Under the pieces are notes generated by a model that was given only the letters and a program-made list of their open reading frames with translations, was not told where the DNA came from and did not search any database. A stretch of 64,000 nt of DNA from Gp6-AA40 sp036407095 (GTDB taxonomy: Bacteria; Acidobacteriota; Vicinamibacteria; Vicinamibacterales; UBA2999): assembly GCA_036407095.1 (NCBI GenBank), contig DASWZV010000143.1, positions 248,001 to 312,000 on the forward strand, read 5' to 3'. This document shows, one piece after another, positions 57,687 through 64,000 of the stretch. Made by a program: the position numbers and the translations under genes. The stretch's first letter is position 1. The number at the start of each line of letters is the position of its first letter.

Positions 57687-58014
57687 TGATTTCCTTGAAC
57701 AACTCGTAATTCTGCTTGATCATCGCGTTGTTCGGCTCGAGTTCGAGCGCCTTCTCATACGCCGCGCGCGCCTTGGCGAGATCGCCTTCGTGCTCGTACG
57801 CGATCGCCAGGTTGTTGTGAGCCGCCGCGTACGTGGGATCAACCTTGGTCGCGCGTTCCCACCAGAAAATCGCTTCCCGCCACAACGATTTCTGCGCGAC
57901 GCTGATCCCGAACTGCACTTGCTTCTTCGCATCGTCGCGGGCGTCGGCCGCGAGAGGCGCGGCCGCAAGCCCAACGAGGAGGGTAATAATCGGGACAACC
58001 GTGCGCATAGACAT
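57655..58014 (-). CDS. secreted TPR protein
   Basis: A 119-residue protein. Signal peptide (MRTVVPIITLLVGLAAAPLAA). One to two tetratricopeptide repeats follow (WWERATKVDPTYAAAHNNLAIAYEHEGDLAKARAAYEKALELEPNN). Start at 58014 with a short alternative MRT two codons in. It overlaps the next lipoprotein gene, which it probably serves as a periplasmic scaffold. Confidence 0.82.
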   Translation of the reverse strand: MSMRTVVPIITLLVGLAAAPLAADARDDAKKQVQFGISVAQKSLWREAIFWWERATKVDPTYAAAHNNLAIAYEHEGDLAKARAAYEKALELEPNNAMIKQNYELFKEINDRTTRKTGQ

Positions 58015-58190
58015 TCTGAGAGATCCTTCACTATCTCACTCGCCTGCACGCTGCGCAAGCGAATTGGGCCCGCCAGAGCTCGGGGAATCCGAGCAATCCA
58101 CGTACCACGGCTGTCGCCTGATTTCGCAGGGTGCCGTAATGGATCACGCTGAAGACCGTCCACTTTCTTTCGTGACATGTCCGGCGCTCG

Positions 58191-58220
58191 TTGTGAAATC
58201 CGAAAGTCGGTGCCTATAAT
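58191..58220 (+). promoter_or_regulatory. sigma-70-type promoter upstream of dprA
   Basis: TTGTGA (58191-58196) and a perfect TATAAT (58215-58220) are separated by 18 bases. It is the only consensus-like pair I saw in a plausible promoter position. The leader to the dprA ATG is about 140 bases and contains stem-loops; see findings. Confidence 0.55.
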
Positions 58221-58298
58221 TCGGGACAGGCTGGGTGCGCTGCGTGGTGATCGTCTGTCCACGTGAGCCCCGGCTTTTTCATTTGGGGTTGAGGCCGC

Positions 58299-58337
58299 CT
58301 GTAGAGGACGAACGAGTCTGAGGACTCGTCACTACAG
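58299..58337. repeat. long hairpin in the dprA leader
   Basis: An outer stem CTGTAG/CTACAG encloses ACGAGTC-TGAG-GACTCGT. The TGAG loop resembles the TGAA/TTCA family, and the CTACAG arm is like the CTACG arms that flank some members of that family. It lies 31 bases before the dprA start. Confidence 0.5.
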
Positions 58338-58368
58338 CGCCCGCCGACCAGCGGGCCAGGAGTTGGCC

Positions 58369-59391
58369 ATGACCCTCGATCACGCAGTTGCGCTGTCCCT
58401 CCTCGTCGATTTATCCCGTGTTGGACTGAGCGAACGCCTTCGCGCCGACGATCCTGAGCTCGTCGAACGCGCCGCGTCGCGCCGTGACGAGGCTCGTTGC
58501 GCGCGCGAGCAGGCCGAGCGAAACGGCATTCATGTCGTCGCCTGGTTCGACACGCGTTTTCCTCGGATGCTCGGTGAGATTACGGATGGGCCTCCGGCGC
58601 TGTGGTATCGCGGGCAGCTGAACGTGCTCGACGCTCCGTCAGTCGCGATCGTCGGGTCGCGTGCAGCCACCGCAGTCGCGCTTGAAGCAGCCACCCGAAT
58701 CGCGGCGGATCTGGCTTCGCGGGGGATCACGATCGTGAGCGGCCTCGCGAGGGGCGTGGATTCGGCGGCTCACCGGGGCGCGATGGAGACCGGGCGGACC
58801 GTGGCTGTGCTCGGCTCGGGTCTCGACCACATTTATCCTCCCGAGCACGTGGCGCTCGCGCGCCAGATCGCAGAGCACGGGCTCGTGCTGAGCGAATACG
58901 CGCCCGGAACGCCACCGCTCCCTTCCAACTTCCCGATGCGCAATCGATTGATCAGTGGCCTCTCGCGAGCAGTGGTCGTCATTGAAGCATCGGAGAACTC
59001 AGGGTCGTTGATCACCGCCTCGTGCGCGCTCGAACAGGGGCGGGAGGTCATGGCCGTGCCGGGGAACGTGCTCAGCGGCCGCAACCGGGGCGGCCATGCG
59101 CTCATCCGGGATGGAGCAAAGATTGTGGAGTGTGCGGACGATATCGTAGAAGACCTCGGGCTTGGAGTGGAGCATGCTCCAACCCCACAAATGGTGGCAA
59201 ATAACTGCGTCACAGAGACTTCTGGCGACGCGGTGCTGGGGAGGATGGAATCGGGTCAGGCTTACGATCTCGAGGCCCTGGCGTCGGGATCCGGCCTGGA
59301 TATGGGCCGATTACTGCCTCGGTTGATGGAGCTGGAACTGGCCGGACTCATCCGGCGGGCGGAGGGCGGGCGTTTCGTCCGCTCCGTATGA
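58369..59391 (+). CDS. dprA: DNA processing protein DprA/Smf
   Basis: A protein of about 340 residues. AGGAG about six bases upstream fixes the ATG at 58369. It protects incoming ssDNA and loads RecA during transformation. The Rossmann-like core shows VGSRAATAVALE, SGLARGVDSAAHRGAMETGRTVAVLGSGLDHIYPPEH and LPSNFPMRNRLISGLS. The C-terminal winged helix (LEALASGSGLDMGRLLPRLMELELAGLIRR) is intact. It is followed by topA, the usual neighbour. Confidence 0.96.
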   Translation: MTLDHAVALSLLVDLSRVGLSERLRADDPELVERAASRRDEARCAREQAERNGIHVVAWFDTRFPRMLGEITDGPPALWYRGQLNVLDAPSVAIVGSRAATAVALEAATRIAADLASRGITIVSGLARGVDSAAHRGAMETGRTVAVLGSGLDHIYPPEHVALARQIAEHGLVLSEYAPGTPPLPSNFPMRNRLISGLSRAVVVIEASENSGSLITASCALEQGREVMAVPGNVLSGRNRGGHALIRDGAKIVECADDIVEDLGLGVEHAPTPQMVANNCVTETSGDAVLGRMESGQAYDLEALASGSGLDMGRLLPRLMELELAGLIRRAEGGRFVRSV

Positions 59392-59435
59392 ACGTGCTAG
59401 TGTCACGTTCCGGGACTCGATCGGCGCAACAGTAA

Positions 59436-62168
59436 ATGGCAACCAAACCACTCGTCATCGTCGAATCACCTGCCAAGGCCAAGATTCTTGGCCGCTTCCT
59501 CGGCAACAAATACCGGGTCGAGGCGAGCTACGGGCACATTCGGGACCTGCCGGAGTCGGCTTCGGAGGTTCCGAAGGAGATCAAAGAGAAAGATTGGGGT
59601 CGTCTCGGGGTCGACGTGGAAGAAGACTTCACGCCCTACTACGTCGTGCCCAGCGACAAGCGGAAGCAGGTCGCTCACCTGAAGACCGCGATCAAAGAGG
59701 CATCGGAGCTCCTGCTCGCCACCGACCCTGACCGTGAAGGCGAGTCCATCAGCTGGCATCTCACTCAGGTGCTCAAGCCGAAGGTGCCGGTGCGTCGCAT
59801 CGTCTTCCACGAGATCACGGAAGAGGCGGTCAAGGAAGCGCTGAAGAGTCCCGCAGCGGTTGACGAGAACCTGGTTCGCGCGCAGGAGAGCCGACGGATT
59901 CTCGATCGACTGTATGGCTACACGCTGTCACCGGTGTTGTGGAAGAAAGTGCAGACCGGGTTGAGCGCGGGCCGCGTGCAGAGCGTGGCCGTTCGTTTGA
60001 TCGTCGAGCGCGAAGAGGAGCGCCGCGCGTTCCGCAGCGCGCTCTACTGGGATCTCGAAGCGAGGATGAAAGGCGAGGGGCGCGAGTTCATCGCGACCCT
60101 GGTCCGTTTGGGCGACCAGCGCATCGCGTCGGGAAAGGATTTCGATTCGCTCACCGGGACGCTCAAGAACAAGAGCGCGCGTCTGCTCGACGAGAGCGCC
60201 ACGATCGTGCTGCTCGAGACGATGCGGGCGAACGTGCCCTGGACCGTGACGTCGCTCGAGCAGAAGCCCGGCGTCGAACGGCCGGCGCCGCCGTTCACGA
60301 CGTCGACGCTGACGCAGGAGGCGAGCCGCAAGCTCGGGTTCTCCGCCGACCGCACGATGCAGGTGGCGCAGCGGCTTTTCCAGGGCGTCGACGTCGGCAA
60401 CGATCAGATGGAGGGGCTCATCACCTATCACCGCACGGATTCGACGACGCTCTCCGACAAGGCGATCAACGAATCCGCCCGCGTGATCCGAGAGATGTTC
60501 GGCGGCGAGTACTACGACGGGCCGCGACGCTATCAGACGAAGGTCAAGAACGCGCAGGAAGCGCACGAGGCGATCCGTCCCACAGATTTCCGTCTCGCGC
60601 CGAGTCAGCTCGAAGGGACCCTCGATGCCGACGCATTCAAGATCTACGACCTGATCTGGAAGCGGACGATGGCGTCGCAGATGGTCGATGCGCGCGTGCT
60701 GCGGACATCGCTCGAGATCTCGGCGCAGGCACCGAACGGCGAGACGGCGGTGCTGAGCGCGAGCGGCAAGGCGATCGAGTTTGCCGGCTTCCGACGCGCC
60801 TACGTCGAGGGGAGCGACGATCCCGTTGCCGAGCTCGAAGAGCAGGAAGCCATCCTTCCGCAGTGCCAGATCGGCGATCTCATTCATCATGACGGCAGTA
60901 CCGCAATCACGCTGCTCGACACCGAGTTGAAGCGGCACGAGACGACGCCGCCCGCGCGCTTCACTGAAGCGGCGCTGATCAAGGAGCTCGAGCGCCTGGG
61001 GATCGGTCGACCATCGACCTACGCGCCAACGATCGCCACGATCATTCGGCGCGGATACGTGCTTCGACAGGGCAAGGCGCTGGTCCCGAGCTTCACGGCA
61101 TTCGCGGTCACAAAGCTGCTGCGCGAACACTTCGGCGACTTCGTCGAGACCGACTTCACCGCGGAGATGGAGGACGACCTCGACGAGATCTCGCGCGGCG
61201 AACGCGAGTGGATCGCATTCCTGAAACAGTTCTACTACGGCGATCGCAAGCATCGCGGCCTGTTGCCTGCCGTCGAGAAGGGCGCCGAGAAGGCCGACTA
61301 TCCGGTGCTCGATCTCGGTACCGATCCCGCGAGCGGCGAGCCGGTGCGTGTGCGCATCGGGCGCTTCGGTCCTTTCGTGCAGGTGGGAGACGGCGGCCCG
61401 GGCCGAACGGCATCGCTGCCCGAGGACGTCGCGCCGGCGGATTTCAGAGTCGAAGCAGCGCTCGAACTGGTGCGTGCCAAGGCCGAGGGGCCGCGCACGC
61501 TGGGGGTCGATCCCGCGACCGGTCTGAACGTGTATGTGATGACCGGACGATTCGGGGCGTACGTGCAGCTGGGCGAGACGCCGGAGCCGCGGCCGAAGAA
61601 GAGCAAGGCTCCGCCCGCCGAGAAGCCGAAGCGGGCGTCGCTTCAGAGCGGCATGACCGAGTCGACGGTGACGTTGGACGAGGCGCTCAAGCTGCTGTCG
61701 CTCCCTCGCGTCGTCGGATTGCATCCCGACGACAACGAGCCGATCACCACGAACTTCGGCCGCTTCGGCCCGTACGTCAAACACGGCGACGAGTTCCGTT
61801 CACTCGAGTCGGAAGAGGATGTGTTCGGCATCTCGTTCGATGCAGCGCTGGCATTGCTGCGTGCGCCCAAGCAGTCTCGCCGTCGACAGCCGGCGCAGAA
61901 GAAAGTGCTTCGCGAGCTCACCGAGAACGGCACGACCATCAAGGTGCTGGCGGGACGCTACGGTCCGTACGTCACCGATGGCACGACCAACGCGTCGATT
62001 CCGAAGGCGATGAGCCCGGAGGCACTGACCTACGCACAGGCGCAGGAGTTGCTGGCCGCGCGCCGCGACGCGGGTCCGTCGCCGCGCCGCATGGGCGGAC
62101 GGCGGCGCGCCGCCGCAGAATCGACAGGACGAGCCCGGGGCTCGCGACGCAAGGCCGCGGGCGCATAG
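59436..62168 (+). CDS. topA: DNA topoisomerase I
   Basis: A 910-residue type IA topoisomerase relaxing negative supercoils. The TOPRIM domain (VIVESPAKAK, DPDREGESI) is at the N-terminus. The active tyrosine lies in ITYHRTDSTTLSD; the family usually has YMRTDS, here Y-H-RTDS. After about residue 600 the usual zinc fingers are absent. Instead there are four copies of GRFGPxVxxG-type repeats (GRFGPFVQVG, GRFGAYVQLG, GRFGPYVKHG, GRYGPYVTDG), as in several non-enterobacterial TopA proteins. The Arg-rich tail (RRMGGRRR) may bind DNA. Confidence 0.97.
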   Translation: MATKPLVIVESPAKAKILGRFLGNKYRVEASYGHIRDLPESASEVPKEIKEKDWGRLGVDVEEDFTPYYVVPSDKRKQVAHLKTAIKEASELLLATDPDREGESISWHLTQVLKPKVPVRRIVFHEITEEAVKEALKSPAAVDENLVRAQESRRILDRLYGYTLSPVLWKKVQTGLSAGRVQSVAVRLIVEREEERRAFRSALYWDLEARMKGEGREFIATLVRLGDQRIASGKDFDSLTGTLKNKSARLLDESATIVLLETMRANVPWTVTSLEQKPGVERPAPPFTTSTLTQEASRKLGFSADRTMQVAQRLFQGVDVGNDQMEGLITYHRTDSTTLSDKAINESARVIREMFGGEYYDGPRRYQTKVKNAQEAHEAIRPTDFRLAPSQLEGTLDADAFKIYDLIWKRTMASQMVDARVLRTSLEISAQAPNGETAVLSASGKAIEFAGFRRAYVEGSDDPVAELEEQEAILPQCQIGDLIHHDGSTAITLLDTELKRHETTPPARFTEAALIKELERLGIGRPSTYAPTIATIIRRGYVLRQGKALVPSFTAFAVTKLLREHFGDFVETDFTAEMEDDLDEISRGEREWIAFLKQFYYGDRKHRGLLPAVEKGAEKADYPVLDLGTDPASGEPVRVRIGRFGPFVQVGDGGPGRTASLPEDVAPADFRVEAALELVRAKAEGPRTLGVDPATGLNVYVMTGRFGAYVQLGETPEPRPKKSKAPPAEKPKRASLQSGMTESTVTLDEALKLLSLPRVVGLHPDDNEPITTNFGRFGPYVKHGDEFRSLESEEDVFGISFDAALALLRAPKQSRRRQPAQKKVLRELTENGTTIKVLAGRYGPYVTDGTTNASIPKAMSPEALTYAQAQELLAARRDAGPSPRRMGGRRRAAAESTGRARGSRRKAAGA

Positions 62169-62184
62169 ACCGCATAGACGTAGT

Positions 62185-62202
62185 GTCCGGCTTCAGCCGG
62201 AC
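62185..62202. repeat. hairpin, TTCA loop (GTCCGGC stem) between topA and trmFO
   Basis: GTCCGGC-TTCA-GCCGGAC, followed by a second dyad CCGGAC-CTTC-GGCCGG. It may reduce read-through from topA. Confidence 0.6.
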
Positions 62203-62253
62203 CTTCGGCCGGACTCTCTCTTTCCCTCCGCCGAAGGCGTAAGCTGTTGAGCA

Positions 62254-63657
62254 GTGAGCGCTGATCGCATCCACATCATCGGCGGAGGACTGGCGGGTTG
62301 CGAGGCCGCCTGGCAGGCGGCGTCGCTCGGTGTCGGTGTGGTGCTGCACGAAATGCGGCCCACGCGCGCGACCGCCGTCCACAAGACCGATCGTCTGAGC
62401 GAGCTGGTCTGCTCGAACTCCTTCCGCGGAGACAAGCTCGATAACGCCGTCGGCCTGCTCAAGGAAGAAATGCGCCGGCTCGGCTCGCTGATCATGCGAG
62501 CGGCCGAAGCGAACCGGGTTCCTGCCGGAGCCGCACTGGCGGTGGATCGCGACGGCTTCTCACGCGCAGTCACCGAGGCCATTCAGGGGCACGCGCTCAT
62601 CGACGTCGTGCGCGGCGAGGTGCCGCACCTCCCACGCGAGCCGTCGATGTATCCGCTGATCATCGCGACCGGCCCGCTGACCTCCGACACGCTGTCAGCC
62701 GACATCGCCGCGCTGGTCGGATCGGATCACTTGTATTTCTATGACGCGGTCAGCCCGATCGTCCTCGCCGAATCGCTCGACATGACGAAAGTCTTCCGCG
62801 CGTCGCGCTGGGGAAGAAGCTTGCGTGAAGGCGGGTCGAGCCGGTCTGCCTGCAGCATCGACGATGGCGAAGGCGATTATCTGAACTGCCCGCTGACCGA
62901 AGCGGAATACGCTCGCTTCTACGACGCGCTGATCAGCGCCGAATCCGCCACCGTGCACGACTTCGAGAAGGAGATCTTCTTCGAAGGGTGTCTGCCAATC
63001 GAGGTGATGGCCGATCGGGGACGCGACACGCTGCGCTTCGGCCCGATGAAGCCGGTCGGTCTCGTCGATCCGCGGACAGGACGCACGCCGTACGCGGCGG
63101 TGCAGCTGCGTCAGGACACGATCGCGGGCGATCACTTCAGCCTCGTGGGTTTTCAGACGCAGCTCAAATGGGGCGAGCAGGCGCGTGTGCTCTCGCTCAT
63201 CCCCGGGCTCGAGCAGGCCGAGTTCGTGCGCTTCGGGCTCGTCCACCGCAACACCTACATCAACGGACCGACGGTTCTGCTCTCCACCTGGCAGACGAAG
63301 AGTCGCCCCGATCTCTTCTTCGCCGGCCAGATCTCGGGCGTTGAAGGCTACGTCGAATCGGCCGCATCGGGTCTGATCGCCGGGCGCAACGCCGCCGCGC
63401 TCGCGCGTGGCGAAGAGCCGCGCGTCCCGCCGCGGACGACCGCCATCGGTGCGTTGGCCTACTACGTGTCGCACGCCGATCCGCGGCATTATCAGCCGAC
63501 GAACATCACGTTCGGGATCATGCCGCCGCCCGATTCCATGAACGGACGTCGGGTCAAGAAAGAAGCGCGCAAGACCGCGATCTCGACCCGCGCGCTCGAG
63601 TCGCTCGATGCCTGGATCGCGGCCGCGCCGGCTGAAGCCGGCGCTCTACGTTCATGA
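62254..63657 (+). CDS. trmFO: tRNA (m5U54) methyltransferase, folate/FAD-dependent
   Basis: A 467-residue flavoprotein that methylates U54 of tRNA with methylene-THF. The GTG start is two codons before HIIGGGLAGCEAAWQAA (FAD-binding GxGxxG). The TDRLSELVCSNSFRGDKLDNAVGLLKEEM block with the catalytic-type Cys is diagnostic. GYVESAASGLIAGRNAA closes the FAD domain. The last ten residues come from a TGAA hairpin (63625-63644) that lies within the coding sequence. Confidence 0.96.
   Translation: MSADRIHIIGGGLAGCEAAWQAASLGVGVVLHEMRPTRATAVHKTDRLSELVCSNSFRGDKLDNAVGLLKEEMRRLGSLIMRAAEANRVPAGAALAVDRDGFSRAVTEAIQGHALIDVVRGEVPHLPREPSMYPLIIATGPLTSDTLSADIAALVGSDHLYFYDAVSPIVLAESLDMTKVFRASRWGRSLREGGSSRSACSIDDGEGDYLNCPLTEAEYARFYDALISAESATVHDFEKEIFFEGCLPIEVMADRGRDTLRFGPMKPVGLVDPRTGRTPYAAVQLRQDTIAGDHFSLVGFQTQLKWGEQARVLSLIPGLEQAEFVRFGLVHRNTYINGPTVLLSTWQTKSRPDLFFAGQISGVEGYVESAASGLIAGRNAAALARGEEPRVPPRTTAIGALAYYVSHADPRHYQPTNITFGIMPPPDSMNGRRVKKEARKTAISTRALESLDAWIAAAPAEAGALRS
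63625..63644. repeat. hairpin, TGAA loop (GCGCCGGC stem) inside trmFO 3' end
   Basis: GCGCCGGC-TGAA-GCCGGCGC is read through as the trmFO C-terminus. Its outer arm GCTCTACG (63643-63650) is inverted against CGTAGAGC at 63669-63676. Confidence 0.65.
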
Positions 63658-63674
63658 TGATGTGTCTGCGTAGA

Positions 63675-63694
63675 GCGGGGGCTTCAGCCCCCGC
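63675..63694. repeat. hairpin, TTCA loop (GCGGGGGC stem) before xerC-like gene
   Basis: GCGGGGGC-TTCA-GCCCCCGC with flanking TAGAG, in the opposite orientation to the hairpin at 63625. It has the same stem as the one at 53887. The two make a head-to-head pair across 70 bases. Confidence 0.65.
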
Positions 63695-63703
63695 GGTGAC
63701 CAG

Positions 63704-64000
63704 GTGACGACGCACCTGCGCGAGTTCCTGGAGTACCTGCGCTTCAATCGAAACGCATCCGCCCACACCGTCGCCGCCTACGACAGCGACGTCACGCAAT
63801 TCCTCGCCTTTGCCGCACAACATCTCGGCACCACGATCGAAGCGCTCGAGCCGTCGCAGCTGCAGCTCACCACCGTGCGCGCGTTCATGGCCGATCTCTA
63901 TCGCCAGGGTCACGCGCGATCCTCGGTCGCGCGCAAGCTCTCTGCGATGCGCGCGTTCGGACGCTTTCTGCGCCGCGAAGGATGGATCGAGGTCAATCCC
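63704..64000 (+). CDS. tyrosine recombinase XerC/XerD-like, 5' part
   Basis: An open frame from GTG 63704 runs off the window without a stop (99 codons). The product opens MTTHLREFLEYLRFNRNASA and continues TVAAYDSDVTQFLAFAAQH, then SVARKLSAMRAFGRFLRREGWIEVNP. This is the N-terminal SAM-like core-binding domain of XerC/XerD, which resolve chromosome dimers at dif. The catalytic domain lies beyond the window, so XerC cannot be told from XerD. The position after trmFO is a common place for xerC. Confidence 0.88.
   Translation, partial: MTTHLREFLEYLRFNRNASAHTVAAYDSDVTQFLAFAAQHLGTTIEALEPSQLQLTTVRAFMADLYRQGHARSSVARKLSAMRAFGRFLRREGWIEVNP

Noticed and set aside
59928..61784. A ~620-codon minus-strand open frame inside topA
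   Set aside because: Composition typical of an antisense frame in GC-rich DNA, and topA motifs are complete on the plus strand.
1..64000. CRISPR arrays, rRNA, tRNA
   Set aside because: No regularly spaced direct repeats, no recognisable rRNA segments and no cloverleaf with CCA-type end were seen by eye; a tRNAscan run could still find a missed tRNA.
63704..64000. The XerC/D-like gene as evidence of an integrated mobile element
   Set aside because: It follows trmFO, a usual place for housekeeping xerC, and no att sites or cargo are visible within the window.

Overview
The window looks like chromosomal DNA from a GC-rich, Gram-negative member of the Acidobacteriota, most plausibly class Vicinamibacteria. 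Three observations support this. There are three large permeases of the acidobacterial duplicated orphan permease (ADOP) type next to PadR regulators. There is a von Willebrand factor A protein of the style typical of Acidobacteria. There are many secreted beta-propeller and PQQ-type enzymes. lpxC shows that the cell makes lipid A. This placement rests on gene content read by eye, not on a search. No rRNA, tRNA, CRISPR array, prophage or intact insertion sequence was seen.

Layout. 0.1-6.7 kb: a putative metallopeptidase, an NlpC/P60 lipoprotein, an HNH nuclease, a TIG plus beta-propeller protein, cytochrome P460 behind a GlxA-type AraC regulator, and an amino-acid permease. 6.7-12.4 kb: a polytopic membrane protein, uvrA and lpxC. 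12.5-22.3 kb (minus strand): a very compact run starting with PadR, then two ADOP permeases, an ABC-2 ATPase and permease, a small membrane protein and a PHP-domain phosphoesterase. Most of its junctions overlap or are nearly abutting. 22.4-26.3 kb: a LolA-like secreted protein divergent from a second PadR plus ADOP pair across a palindromic operator. 26.3-31 kb: PQQ and sorbosone-dehydrogenase-like propellers and a small lipoprotein. 31.5-34.1 kb: a LolD/FtsX-type exporter with a 38-residue peptide overlapping its end.

29.3-38.7 kb is also a mosaic of broken gene pieces and short duplications. It holds a hypothetical gene of lower GC with a HEPN-like C-terminal motif, and an S9D peptidase. 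38.7-47.8 kb: a YcaQ-like protein, a VOC protein, a Uma2 nuclease, a DUF1810 protein, a quinoprotein dehydrogenase and a coupled TPR/VWA pair. 47.9-49.1 kb: an ECF sigma factor overlapping a STAS protein and followed by an 87-residue protein. 49.2-64 kb is mostly housekeeping: lysA-tmk; an M14 peptidase; comF; rsfS-nadD-obgE-rpmA-rplU on the minus strand; two envelope proteins; then dprA, topA, trmFO and the start of a xerC-like recombinase on the plus strand.

Two families of non-coding structure recur. The first is short perfect hairpins with a TGAA/TTCA loop and a variable GC stem; eight were found, mostly between genes. The second is a set of roughly 65-175 bp inverted elements whose arms are built from reiterated short words; five were found, and the word differs in most copies. 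The second family is the least explained feature of the window. The PadR-ADOP-exporter-PHP run and the sigma-STAS-87 aa cassette are the most interesting gene sets.
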